Assembly (NCBI GenBank): GCA_031378715.1
Contig: JANNEN010000459.1
Location: forward strand, 1-30,489
DNA length: 30,489 nucleotides
Reading direction: 5' to 3'
From: Emticicia sp031378715
GTDB taxonomy: Bacteria > Bacteroidota > Bacteroidia > Cytophagales > Spirosomataceae
Positions 22,892 through 30,489 of the stretch are shown here, piece by piece. The first letter of the stretch is position 1; each line of letters opens with the position of its first letter. Under the pieces are notes generated by a model. That model did not search any database, had not been told where the DNA came from, and was given only the letters and a program-made list of their open reading frames with translations. The position numbers and the translations under genes are program-made.

Positions 22892-23380
22892 AATTTGTCA
22901 ATTTGGAGATTTGTCAATTTGGAAATGTGCTTATCTATTCAAAACTATTATTCAATGTTTTTAATGCTGATAAATACTAATATTTTCAAATTAACTTTTC
23001 GAACTTCCTATTATTTTCGATAAAATTCTAACTATCTGCTTTAACTCATCTATTAATTCTACACAATTTGGATAATTTGGTGAAAGCTGGCATATTGTTA
23101 GCCAATATTCAGATTCATCTGCTTCTTTTGCGGCAATTTTCATTTTATGAATAAAGTCTGCCTTACTTTAAGCATTTTGAGCTTCCCAAACATTTGCACC
23201 TATCGAAGTACCTGAACGAAGAAGTTGTTTTGAAACAACATATTTTCTCATGTCGTCAAGCAATTCACAAAATGTAATTACTTGAAGAGAAAATTGTAAC
23301 GTCTTGTTTACAATTAAATTATCTTTATCTCCTCTCATTTTTTACATTTTCAAATTAGCAAATCTCCAAATTGACAAATT
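22892..23380. mobile_element. Inverted-repeat-bounded element with a four-helix-bundle pseudogene, inserted between sdhA and sdhB
   Basis: The ends 22892-22913 and 23359-23380 are perfect 22-bp inverted copies (AATTTGTCAATTTGGAGATT + TG). The similarity continues inward imperfectly to about 39 bp (left TCAATTTGGAAATGTG, right CTAATTTGAAAATGTA after reversal). The element fills almost exactly the sdhA-sdhB gap: its right end is 5 bases from the sdhA stop and its left end is 19 bases from the sdhB ATG. Related proteins are encoded in the intervening sequences of some 23S rRNA genes. The IR-plus-gene layout suggests this is a mobile unit, but no transposase is present. Confidence 0.7.
22991..23338 (-). 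pseudogene. Four-helix bundle protein (23S rRNA IVS-type), one nonsense mutation
   Basis: The minus-strand frame from the ATG at 23338 to the stop at 22991 gives 115 codons, the usual length for the family (TIGR02436-like). The sequence runs MRGDKDNLIVNKTLQFSLQV, then LLDDMRKYVVSKQLLRSGTSIGANVWEAQNA, then a TAA at codon 57 (23168-23170), and continues in the same frame with SKADFIHKMKIAAKEADESE, YWLTICQL and ELIDELKQIVRILSKIIGSS. The family normally has Glu in this position (EAQNAESKADF), so a single GAA to TAA change explains the break. No frameshift is present, so the damage is recent or a sequencing error. The function of these proteins is not well established. Confidence 0.88.
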
Positions 23381-23385
23381 ATTTT

Positions 23386-25362
23386 TTACTTATAACTACG
23401 TTGAGCAATTTTGATATTGTCATAAACTAATGGTTCAGCATTCAGACTCCATTTGCTTTCGCCTTGGTATTCCCAAGCGGCTACGTACATGAAATTTTCA
23501 TCGTCACGGAGGGCTTCGCCGTCGGCAGTTTGGAATTCTTCTCGGAAGTGTCCGCCGCAAGATTCATCTCTATTTAGGGCATCGACGCACATTAACTCGC
23601 CTAATTCTATAAAATCAGCTACACGACCTGCTTTGTCGAGTTCGGGATTAAACTCATCAATATCTCCCAAAATTCTAACATCTGACCAAAATTCTTTCTT
23701 TAATGCTTGTATTTCGGCGATTGCACCTTTCAGACCTGCCTCATTGCGAGCCATTCCGCAGTGTTCCCACATGATTTTACCCAAACGTTTGTGGAATGAT
23801 TCTGGGGTTTGCTTACCCTTGATATTTACTAACTTATTGATTCTTTCCTTCACGGCTTGCTCGGCTTCAACAAAAGCTGGGTGATCGGTCGGAATAGCTT
23901 TTGTGCTAATTTCACTCGAAAGGTACGAACCGATTGTGTAAGGAATAACAAAATATCCATCGGCCAAACCCTGCATCAAGGCACTTGCCCCGAGGCGATT
24001 TGCACCGTGATCAGAGAAGTTGGCTTCACCCAAAGCGTAGAGTCCTGATACGTTTGTCATCAAGTTGTAGTCCACCCAAAGACCGCCCATTGTGTAGTGT
24101 ACGGCAGGATAGATACGCATCGGCAACTCATAAGGGTCTTCGCCCGTGATTTGCTTGTACATATCAAACAAGTTACCGTATTTTTCCTTGACAACGGCCT
24201 TACCCATCGTACTTATTTCCTCTTTCGAGGCGTTGTGCATATTGTTTTTGTTAGCTTCGATTTTGCCATAACGCTCAATAGCGTAAGCATAATCAAGGTA
24301 AACTGCCATTTTTGAAGTGCCTACGCCATAACCCGCATCGCAACGCTCCTTGGCGGCACGTGAGGCAATATCACGAGGCACCAGATTTCCGAAGGCAGGA
24401 TAACGACGCTCCAAGTAATAATCTCGCTCGTCTTCTGGAATGTCATTGCCAAGACGGGTATCGTTTTGCTTTTTCGGCACCCAAATTCTACCATCGTTAC
24501 GCAACGACTCCGACATCAAAGTAAGTTTCGACTGGTGGTCTCCCGATACTGGAATACAGGTCGGGTGAATTTGCGTATAACACGGATTGGCAAAGTTTGC
24601 TCCTTTTTTATGGGCTTTCCATGCGGCCGTAACGTTGCTACCCATTGCGTTGGTAGAAAGGTAAAAAACGTTTCCGTAGCCACCCGTGCAGAGCAAAACT
24701 GCGTGTCCGAAGTGGCGTTCGAGTTCGCCTGTAACTAAATTTTTGGCAATAATTCCACGGGCTTTGCCTTCAATCGTAACGACATCGAGCATTTCGTGGC
24801 GGGTGTACATCGTTACGTTACCGATACCAACTTGACGCTCCAAGCCCGAATACGCTCCGAGTAATAGTTGCTGTCCCGTTTGTCCTGCGGCATAAAAAGT
24901 ACGTTGTACTTGCGTGCCACCAAACGAACGATTTGAAAGCAATCCACCATATTCACGGGCAAAAGGCACGCCTTGAGCTACGCATTGGTCGATGATGCTT
25001 CCCGAAACTTCGGCCAAACGATGAACGTTGGCTTCTCTTGAACGGTAATCGCCACCTTTGATGGTATCATAAAACAGCCGATAAACCGAATCGCCATCGT
25101 TTTGATAGTTTTTGGCTGCATTTATTCCGCCCTGTGCCGCAATCGAGTGAGCTCGACGAGGCGAATCTTGGAAACAAAATGCTTTTACTTTGTAGCCCAT
25201 TTCGGCTAATGTAGCGGCCGCCGAGGCTCCCGCCAGACCTGTACCAACGACGATAATCTCCAAGCTACGCTTGTTAGCTGGATTGACGAGAGGCACGGTC
25301 GAACGATATTTTGTCCATTTGTCCGAAATCGCACCTTCGGGAATTTTGGCATCTAATTTCAT
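23386..25362 (-). CDS. sdhA: Succinate dehydrogenase/fumarate reductase flavoprotein subunit
   Basis: Catalytic flavoprotein of complex II, 658 residues, of the Bacteroidota/Bacillus-like type. The FAD dinucleotide fold is VVGTGLAGASAAATLAEMG (38-56). The His for covalent FAD is His72 in RRAHSIAAQGGINAA. The active-site region includes the HPTCIPVSGDHQSKL loop and RNDGRIWVP, and the C-terminal helical domain has MWEHCGMARNE and RDESCGGHFREEFQ. It oxidises succinate to fumarate and passes electrons to SdhB. In a standard Bacteroidota operon the order is sdhC-sdhA-sdhB with short gaps; here three other genes separate it from sdhC, and a repeat element separates it from sdhB. Confidence 0.96.
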   Translation of the reverse strand: MKLDAKIPEGAISDKWTKYRSTVPLVNPANKRSLEIIVVGTGLAGASAAATLAEMGYKVKAFCFQDSPRRAHSIAAQGGINAAKNYQNDGDSVYRLFYDTIKGGDYRSREANVHRLAEVSGSIIDQCVAQGVPFAREYGGLLSNRSFGGTQVQRTFYAAGQTGQQLLLGAYSGLERQVGIGNVTMYTRHEMLDVVTIEGKARGIIAKNLVTGELERHFGHAVLLCTGGYGNVFYLSTNAMGSNVTAAWKAHKKGANFANPCYTQIHPTCIPVSGDHQSKLTLMSESLRNDGRIWVPKKQNDTRLGNDIPEDERDYYLERRYPAFGNLVPRDIASRAAKERCDAGYGVGTSKMAVYLDYAYAIERYGKIEANKNNMHNASKEEISTMGKAVVKEKYGNLFDMYKQITGEDPYELPMRIYPAVHYTMGGLWVDYNLMTNVSGLYALGEANFSDHGANRLGASALMQGLADGYFVIPYTIGSYLSSEISTKAIPTDHPAFVEAEQAVKERINKLVNIKGKQTPESFHKRLGKIMWEHCGMARNEAGLKGAIAEIQALKKEFWSDVRILGDIDEFNPELDKAGRVADFIELGELMCVDALNRDESCGGHFREEFQTADGEALRDDENFMYVAAWEYQGESKWSLNAEPLVYDNIKIAQRSYK

Positions 25363-25395
25363 TTCTGTATATCTGTTGTTATTTTGTCGTAAAAA

Positions 25396-26028
25396 CTACT
25401 TTATAAGCTGGTCAATTTGGTTATTTAGGCTTTTCAAAATGCGGAATATATCAAAAATATCGTCATCAGCACAAGAATAGTCATTGCTAATGATATACTT
25501 TTTTCCATCTAATACCATAAAATACCAAATTCTACCGATAACATAACAACCAAAGATGGGGTGTTTGTTTTCGTTTATTTCTTGTGCTACCAACATCGCA
25601 ATCAAGGCTTGTCCTCTGGGGTCGCCGTCAGGGTCAGTTCCCTTCTTGTATTCATTCAAGCAAAAAAATGGTTTTTTAGGGCTTCTAAAACCCGATGCCA
25701 TCATGCCATCTACACGCCCTGAAAGTTCGTAACCGTTAATCGTTGCACTTAAATTTCTTTCTAAAAAATAGGCATACGCTTCATTGGCAGTTGATGCCAA
25801 CATAATCATCGGACTAATGATTTTGTTTTCTAATTCTACTTCGTTCCACTCATCACCGCCCAACAAAAAAAGTGATTGTAACTTTTCTAAATACAAACGC
25901 TCGTATTCTTGAATTATGTAATCAAACGAAAATAGTTCTTCTAATACATTCATCTGAAACACTTGTTTCAGACCAAAGGCATCTTCTATTTTGTCTAATG
26001 TCCATTCTTTAAAATTGCTTTGTATCAT
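25396..26028 (-). CDS. PD-(D/E)XK nuclease-like protein 1, inside the sdh operon
   Basis: 210 residues, cytoplasmic. It opens with WTLDKIEDAFGLK, matching in outline the FTLSEIERKFGVK start of the third paralogue. A nuclease-fold signature is visible: Glu67 in ELENKIISPMI, Asp107 in GYELSGRVDGMM, Glu126-x-Lys128 in CLNEYKK and a Gln in GDPRGQALIAM (140), then a strand-rich C-terminus (IFGCYVIGRIWYFMVL). It is the most divergent of the three. It lies 33 bases before sdhA and 54 bases after paralogue 2. The fold is inferred from motif spacing, not from a search; the activity and its link to succinate dehydrogenase are unknown. Confidence 0.72.
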   Translation of the reverse strand: MIQSNFKEWTLDKIEDAFGLKQVFQMNVLEELFSFDYIIQEYERLYLEKLQSLFLLGGDEWNEVELENKIISPMIMLASTANEAYAYFLERNLSATINGYELSGRVDGMMASGFRSPKKPFFCLNEYKKGTDPDGDPRGQALIAMLVAQEINENKHPIFGCYVIGRIWYFMVLDGKKYIISNDYSCADDDIFDIFRILKSLNNQIDQLIK

Positions 26029-26082
26029 GGTTTTTGAACATCAAAAAATTTAGTTTACACTGCTAAAACAGCACTATTTTCT

Positions 26083-26688
26083 TCAATTTTTATCGTAAAA
26101 TTTTATAACTTTCTGAAATGCTCCTAACAAAAGTGGCAAATCGTTTAGGTAATAAAATGTTGTATCAATCCACACTGTTTTTTCTTCTAAGCATAAGAAA
26201 TTCCATTCGTTTCCTATGGTTACGATGCCGTAAATTATTCTGACATCATTATTTTTCTTTTCGTTGAAAATCTGTGCGGCGTACATTTGTGCTACGCATT
26301 GCGGAATCCCAAGCGAAAAGTCGGCATTTTTAGCTTCGACAATCGAAATTACGGGGGCTTCGATAATGGGCGAATTTACTTCTTTTGAAAGTAAAAAATC
26401 ACAATGCCCTTTCAAACCTTTTGCTTTATCAACATCAAAATTATAGCCCGAAAAGAACGTAAACGAATCATTATTGATTGTGGCTAATTCACTTAAAATC
26501 GGAACAATTATTAGTTCTGATTTAGCCTTTTCAGTGGCTAAGGGTTTTTTCAAGTTAATTGCCAAAACCTGCTTTAATAAACTACTTGGCTCAACGAGTG
26601 TAATATCAGAAAAAAGTTCTTTTCTTCTGAATCGGATTCCCAATTCTTCAATGTCTGAATAATCAAATTTTGAGTACGAATTAGGCAT
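26083..26688 (-). CDS. PD-(D/E)XK nuclease-like protein 2, inside the sdh operon
   Basis: 201 residues, cytoplasmic. Key positions for a PD-(D/E)XK core are all present: Glu58 in EKAKSELIIVPIL, Asp97 in GLKGHCDFLLSK, Glu118-x-Lys120 in VISIVEAKNAD and Gln130 in GIPQCVAQMYAAQIF. It is clearly a paralogue of protein 3 along its whole length (EKAKSE, GLKG.CDF, AAQ...FNE, IYG.VT.G..W.F). Proteins of this outline are common single genes annotated as hypothetical in Bacteroidota and cyanobacteria. It starts 3 bases after protein 3 ends and is very probably co-transcribed with sdhC and sdhA. Function unknown. Confidence 0.78.
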   Translation of the reverse strand: MPNSYSKFDYSDIEELGIRFRRKELFSDITLVEPSSLLKQVLAINLKKPLATEKAKSELIIVPILSELATINNDSFTFFSGYNFDVDKAKGLKGHCDFLLSKEVNSPIIEAPVISIVEAKNADFSLGIPQCVAQMYAAQIFNEKKNNDVRIIYGIVTIGNEWNFLCLEEKTVWIDTTFYYLNDLPLLLGAFQKVIKFYDKN

Positions 26689-26691
26689 TTT

Positions 26692-27297
26692 TTAGTAAAC
26701 TTGTTCCTTATAAAAATCTATAATTTGCTGAAAAATAGCTAATAACTCTTCTATTTCGCTCAAATAATATTTTCTGTTATCAATGAAAATATCTTTGTCT
26801 AACTTCATAAAAAGCCAATCATCACCAGTGGTTACACAACCATATATTACATCAAGTTTTACGCCTTTTTGTTCGTTGAACAATCTTGCCCCCAATAACT
26901 GTGCGGCACATTGAGCAACGCCTACTTCTATATCATTTCGTTTGGCCCCTACAACTTGGATAATCGGATAGTTCAAATCATAGCTGTGGGTATCTTTTGC
27001 TAAAATAAAATCACATTCGCCCTTCAAACCATTTGCTTCATCAACGTTCAGATTATCACCAGAATAAATGGTGAAATATTTTTGATTTCGGTTTCTGAGT
27101 TCCAACAAAATCGGAAAAACGATACTTTCGGACTTTGCTTTTTCGGTTCGGACGGGCAAATCTTTTACATCATTCAAAATGGTTTTCAAGAAATCCGAAG
27201 GTTTTACCAATGTAAGATTATCAAACAAAGAAACCACTTGGTTTTTCACTCCAAATTTCCTTTCTATTTCTGATAATGTAAAATCTCCGTAAGCCAT
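26692..27297 (-). CDS. PD-(D/E)XK nuclease-like protein 3, catalytic Glu replaced by Gly
   Basis: 201 residues and a close relative of protein 2. It begins MAYGDFTLSEIERKFGVK and keeps Glu58 (EKAKSESIVFPIL), Asp96 (GLKGECDFILAK), Lys119 and Gln129 (GVAQCAAQLLGARLFNE). At the position of the catalytic Glu it has Gly117 (IIQVVGAKRND instead of VEAK). If the nuclease assignment is right, this copy is probably inactive and may serve as a binding or regulatory subunit for its neighbour. It starts 11 bases after the sdhC stop and ends 3 bases before protein 2, so it is embedded in the sdh transcript. Confidence 0.78.
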   Translation of the reverse strand: MAYGDFTLSEIERKFGVKNQVVSLFDNLTLVKPSDFLKTILNDVKDLPVRTEKAKSESIVFPILLELRNRNQKYFTIYSGDNLNVDEANGLKGECDFILAKDTHSYDLNYPIIQVVGAKRNDIEVGVAQCAAQLLGARLFNEQKGVKLDVIYGCVTTGDDWLFMKLDKDIFIDNRKYYLSEIEELLAIFQQIIDFYKEQVY

Positions 27298-27308
27298 TTT
27301 TAGTATTT

Positions 27309-28085
27309 TTACTTCAAGAAAAAATAAACGGGCATTGCCGCAAAACCCAGCGGAATGGCAATGGCAAAGACCCAGGTGCCGATAAACTTTACTAAGGGCG
27401 TATATTTTGGGTGATTCCAGCCGAGGGTTTGGAACGAACTCTGGAAACCGTGGTACAAATGGTATGCCACGGCCAACATTCCCAAAATATAAAGCAACAC
27501 TATCAACGGATTTTGAAACGAAACGCCTACTTCTTGGTACAAATCCTTGACGATTACGGTATTTGTACCTGCTTCTTGATTACTCTTTTCTACCATTTTC
27601 ACGCCTTGGGTATAGCCGCTTTCCATTGTTTTGGCTACTACTACGCCCGTGGTTATGTTTTCGGTGTATTGCACATAAGGAAGTGGTTCATTATGAAATT
27701 TATACCAAAAATCGCTCATGTGGACGACGATATAGACTAACAAAACTGTACCCAAAATGGCCATATTTCGGCTCGAAAACGTTGATGAGTTTTTGACAAC
27801 TGCATAACGCACGGGGCGAGCCTTGCGGTTCTGGTATTCGAGATACAGTCCCCAAAAAGCATGAAAGAGTATCAGAAAATAATTTGCGTAAGATACTATC
27901 TTAATCAACGGGAAAGTTGTCATAAATACTGCGTACTTATTGAAAGCATAGCCGCCGTCGTCTTTGAAAAGCTGTAAGTTTCCGATGAGGTGTACCAATA
28001 GAAAAGTACAAAGAAATAGTCCCGTGAGTGACATCAGAACTTTCTTTCCAATCGAACTTGTTAATGTTTTTGTGAGCCAAGACAT
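27309..28085 (-). CDS. sdhC: Succinate dehydrogenase cytochrome b membrane subunit
   Basis: Membrane anchor of complex II, 258 residues, of the single-subunit diheme type. Five hydrophobic segments are visible: VLMSLTGLFLCTFLLVHLIG, VSYANYFLILFHAFWGLYLE, MAILGTVLLVYIVVHMSDFWY, LIVLLYILGMLAVAYHLYHG and FIGTWVFAIAIPLGFAAMPVYFF. Candidate heme ligands are His32, His75, His122 and His209/212, spaced as in the Bacillus-like family. A polar loop of about 60 residues separates helices 3 and 4. It is the first gene of the sdh transcript, with a consensus promoter about 75-105 bases upstream, and is followed after 11 bases by the nuclease-like trio. Confidence 0.95.
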   Translation of the reverse strand: MSWLTKTLTSSIGKKVLMSLTGLFLCTFLLVHLIGNLQLFKDDGGYAFNKYAVFMTTFPLIKIVSYANYFLILFHAFWGLYLEYQNRKARPVRYAVVKNSSTFSSRNMAILGTVLLVYIVVHMSDFWYKFHNEPLPYVQYTENITTGVVVAKTMESGYTQGVKMVEKSNQEAGTNTVIVKDLYQEVGVSFQNPLIVLLYILGMLAVAYHLYHGFQSSFQTLGWNHPKYTPLVKFIGTWVFAIAIPLGFAAMPVYFFLK

Positions 28086-28159
28086 ACTTTATGTAATAAT
28101 TTTAATTGAGAATTGACGAATTTTGTATTCCTTTGAAAAGTACAATTATTTTCAACACC

Positions 28160-28190
28160 CAAAAGTAAGCCACAAATAGCTTAGAATCAA
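28160..28190 (-). promoter_or_regulatory. Promoter of the sdh operon
   Basis: On the minus strand TTG (28188-28190) and TACTTTTG (28160-28167) are separated by 20 bases, fitting TTTG / TAnnTTTG. The predicted start is about 70 bases upstream of the sdhC ATG. Confidence 0.55.
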
Positions 28191-28338
28191 TAAAAGTTTT
28201 CGATTTTTTGACATTCTAATATTGGTGTGAAATTTCAACAATATGTTTTGTAAAAATGTTTTCAAAAAAACTACTCATTCTTAACACAAGGTTTGAATGT
28301 TTTTCGTTTATATTTAAGTAAATCCTAATCAATTATCT

Positions 28339-30489
28339 ATGAAAGCCTTAAAGTCTATATTCTTTTTAGTAATTATCGGTTGTTTGTCGTTTTCGAAAGT
28401 GATGGCTACGCACATTCGGGCGGGCGAAATCACGGCCAAGCGTATATCGACTACAAGCCTTACTTATCGAGTTACCTTGACGACGTACACCGACCAAATT
28501 GGGGGTATTACGGCAAACGATGGGCAGAACTTTGTTGATTTTTTCTTTGGAATCACGGGCGTACCTGTTTATAAGGTAAAACGCAGAAAGAAAACACTCA
28601 TCAATGCTTCAACGATGTGTAATGTATATGACACAACGTTTACATTTCCCGCCCAAGGCCGCTACACGATTGCGGTTTCTATTGCCAAGCGAAATGCCAA
28701 CATTGTAAACTTACCAGGCATATCAAGTGATATTAATTTTTATGTAGAAACAACTATTATCGTAAATGGGGCTTTGGGTTTGAATAATACGCCTGTTTTG
28801 CTCAATATTCCCGTTGATACTGCTGGGGTGGGTAAAAAATACATTCATAATCCTGGGGCGTTTGATGCTGATGGTGATAGCTTGGCTTACCGATTGAGTA
28901 CACCAAAGGGCGACCCCGACAATTCGGGTATAGGAGAGTTTATTGTGGGCTACCGAGACCCCGCTATATTAGGGCAGCCGCTGCTCACCGAAGATGCTTC
29001 GGGGGTTTCATTCCTAAAAATCGACCCGCTTACTGGTGATTTGACTTGGGACGCTCCTGGTAAATTAACTTCGGCTGTTTATCAAGTAAACGTGGCCTTT
29101 ATTGTGGAAGAATGGCGAAAAGGTACGAACGGGCAATATGCCAAAATCGGGGAAATTACGAGAGATATGCAGATTATTGTGGTCGAAACGCCCAATAATA
29201 GACCGCTCCTTACAGTTCCCAATCAGATATGTGTGGAGGCTGGGCAGAAAATAGAATTTAAGGTAACGGCTCGAGATAAAGATAATAATAATGTAAAAAT
29301 AACGACCAATAGCGGGGTGTATAACCGAGATGCGGGCGGAATCGTTGCTAATTTCATAGCTCCGCAAGAGGCAAAATTTATTCCGACGGGTTTGACTCAA
29401 AAACCCCCCGCTGAGGGTACGTTTACTTGGGAAACCAACTGCAAGCACGTGCGAGGGCAGGCTTATGACGTGTTGTTTAAGGTCGAGGATTTTCCTGGGC
29501 GATTTGCAGTGCAACTAACTGATATTAAGACAGTTAAGATAAAAGTGATACCGCCACGACCACGGGGACTAACCGCCAAAAACACCGAACGGGGTACGGA
29601 ACTTAAATGGCAGCTTTACCCCGATTGTAATGTTCAAAGCTCCGAAATGATTGTTTATCGCAAGGAGGGTTGCTCAAACTATATTCCCGCTCCGTGCGAG
29701 TTGGGCTTGCCCGCTTCGCTGGGGTTTGTGGAGGTGGCGAGAATCTCGGTGAAAGACACTTTTTTTCTTGATACAAAAGCTCAGGTTGGTAAAATTTATA
29801 GTTACAGCATCGTGGCGAGTTTGGCAACGTCCGATTTTGTGTCGATTCCGAGCGTACCATCGAACGAAGCCTGCGTTGGGAGCGAACTACCTGCGAGGGC
29901 TTCGGTGATAACAAATGTGAGCATCGAAGCAACCAATGCCCTTACGGGTAGGATAAATGTACGATGGACTCGCCCACTGAATTTTGATTCGACGGAATAC
30001 AAAGGGCCGTACCAATATCGACTTTTTCGAGCCACGGGCGTAAACGGGGGCGTTTTTCAGTTGGTAACAACGATTCCGACCAATGTCAAGAAAGTTGCTG
30101 ATACGCTTTTTATCGATGGTGGCTTGAATACGCAACTAAATGGCTACACTTATAAAGTAGCGTTTGTGTATGAAGGAAACAAAGTACTGTCCGAAAGTCA
30201 GATAGCCAGTAGCGTTCGGCTTACGGCAACTTCTGATGCCCAAAAAGTGAGGTTAAGTTGGCAAGCAAATGTGCCGTGGAACAACGATAACCGCCGACAC
30301 CGTATTTACAGGGAGTTGAAAAACCGACCTGGCACATTTAATATCGTAGCCGAAGTTGGCGTTCAGGCAGTTAATACCTATAATTATCTTGATGATGGTG
30401 TTGATCGTTTTCCTGATGATGGTACAAACTCAATTACACTTTTGGTTGATACGAGCTACTGCTACAAAGTCGAAACCGTGGGGACGTAC
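28339..30489 (+). CDS. Large secreted surface protein (gliding-motility/T9SS-associated type), 3' end beyond window
   Basis: The frame is open from the ATG at 28339 to the end of the window, 717 codons without a stop. The signal peptide is MKALKSIFFLVIIGCLSFSK, cleaved near VMA-THIRAGE. The start THIRAGEITAKRISTTSLTY and the segment FDADGDSLAYRLSTPKGD are typical of very large Bacteroidota proteins that end in a gliding-motility-associated or T9SS type B sorting domain. That end is outside the window, so the sorting signal cannot be checked. Cadherin/Ig-like parts (NRPLLTVPNQICVEAGQKIEFKVTARDKD) come first, followed from about residue 395 by fibronectin-III-like repeats (PRPRGLTAKNTERGTELKWQL; NALTGRINVRWTRPL; DAQKVRLSWQANVPWNN). 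It is divergent from sdhC across a 253-base gap. Likely an adhesin or surface filament component. Confidence 0.82.
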   Translation, partial: MKALKSIFFLVIIGCLSFSKVMATHIRAGEITAKRISTTSLTYRVTLTTYTDQIGGITANDGQNFVDFFFGITGVPVYKVKRRKKTLINASTMCNVYDTTFTFPAQGRYTIAVSIAKRNANIVNLPGISSDINFYVETTIIVNGALGLNNTPVLLNIPVDTAGVGKKYIHNPGAFDADGDSLAYRLSTPKGDPDNSGIGEFIVGYRDPAILGQPLLTEDASGVSFLKIDPLTGDLTWDAPGKLTSAVYQVNVAFIVEEWRKGTNGQYAKIGEITRDMQIIVVETPNNRPLLTVPNQICVEAGQKIEFKVTARDKDNNNVKITTNSGVYNRDAGGIVANFIAPQEAKFIPTGLTQKPPAEGTFTWETNCKHVRGQAYDVLFKVEDFPGRFAVQLTDIKTVKIKVIPPRPRGLTAKNTERGTELKWQLYPDCNVQSSEMIVYRKEGCSNYIPAPCELGLPASLGFVEVARISVKDTFFLDTKAQVGKIYSYSIVASLATSDFVSIPSVPSNEACVGSELPARASVITNVSIEATNALTGRINVRWTRPLNFDSTEYKGPYQYRLFRATGVNGGVFQLVTTIPTNVKKVADTLFIDGGLNTQLNGYTYKVAFVYEGNKVLSESQIASSVRLTATSDAQKVRLSWQANVPWNNDNRRHRIYRELKNRPGTFNIVAEVGVQAVNTYNYLDDGVDRFPDDGTNSITLLVDTSYCYKVETVGTY

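Noticed and set aside
22892..22917. Start of sdhB at 22917
   Set aside because: The extra residues are encoded by the inverted-repeat end of the inserted element; the ATG at 22872 has GGAAGG ahead of it and matches family starts.
28292..28316. Promoter for the large surface protein (TTTG ... TATATTTA)
   Set aside because: The spacer is only 13 bases and the last base of the -7 element does not match, so it is not supported well enough to list.
29065..30135. Several minus-strand frames (77-149 codons) opposite the large surface protein
   Set aside because: The plus-strand frame is continuous with a signal peptide and recognisable domains; the minus frames overlap each other and show no family features.

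Overview
The window looks like a chromosomal segment of a Bacteroidota bacterium, most likely of the order Cytophagales. The signs are moderate GC with AT-rich accessory patches, promoters of the TTG/TTTG ... TAnnTTTG type, a Bacteroidota-type succinate dehydrogenase (sdhCAB), a large secreted protein resembling the gliding-motility/T9SS-associated adhesins, 6-bladed beta-propeller lipoproteins and a four-helix-bundle (23S IVS-type) reading frame. No rRNA, tRNA or CRISPR array was seen. All assignments come from reading the sequence; no database search was run.

Layout. 1-1322: an FGGY sugar kinase, probably gluconokinase, lacking its normal N-terminus. 1376-6361 (minus): an export operon reading ABC transporter > HlyD adaptor > TolC channel; the ABC subunit has lost nearly every catalytic residue of its ATPase domain. 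6552-7886 (minus): a secreted S41 peptidase. 8016-10804 (plus): M3 oligoendopeptidase and glutamate 5-kinase (proB). 10803-12912: an AT-rich 2.2-kb insert holding three minus-strand genes (a small protein, an unknown protein and a RES-domain protein), flanked by a 126-bp direct duplication of the proB 3' end. This is a strong candidate for a transferred defence or toxin module.

13066-19240 (minus): a membrane protein and an RND efflux pump (adaptor and AcrB-like transporter). The transporter gene carries an in-frame palindromic repeat, and the operon is split by an AAA/DUF4143 ATPase gene that has a 47-bp palindrome against its start codon. 19230-21720 (minus): a peptide cassette made of a LuxR-type solo HTH, a six-cysteine secreted peptide, a beta-propeller lipoprotein and a secreted protein that overlaps the RND adaptor. 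The peptide promoter contains two copies of an ATAGGAA/TTCCTAT palindrome, and a 15-bp hairpin follows the peptide gene.

21903-28190 (minus): a nested-palindrome element and then the sdh operon. Three PD-(D/E)XK-like paralogues lie between sdhC and sdhA. Between sdhA and sdhB lies a four-helix-bundle pseudogene bounded by 22-bp perfect inverted repeats. 28339-30489 (plus): the start of a large secreted protein that runs off the window.

The recurring theme is accessory DNA placed between or against core genes without obviously breaking them: at the proB 3' end, inside the RND operon and coding sequence, and twice inside sdhCAB. The best candidates for undescribed systems are the RES island, the peptide cassette linked to the RND pump, the nuclease trio in the sdh operon, and the catalytically dead ABC exporter.
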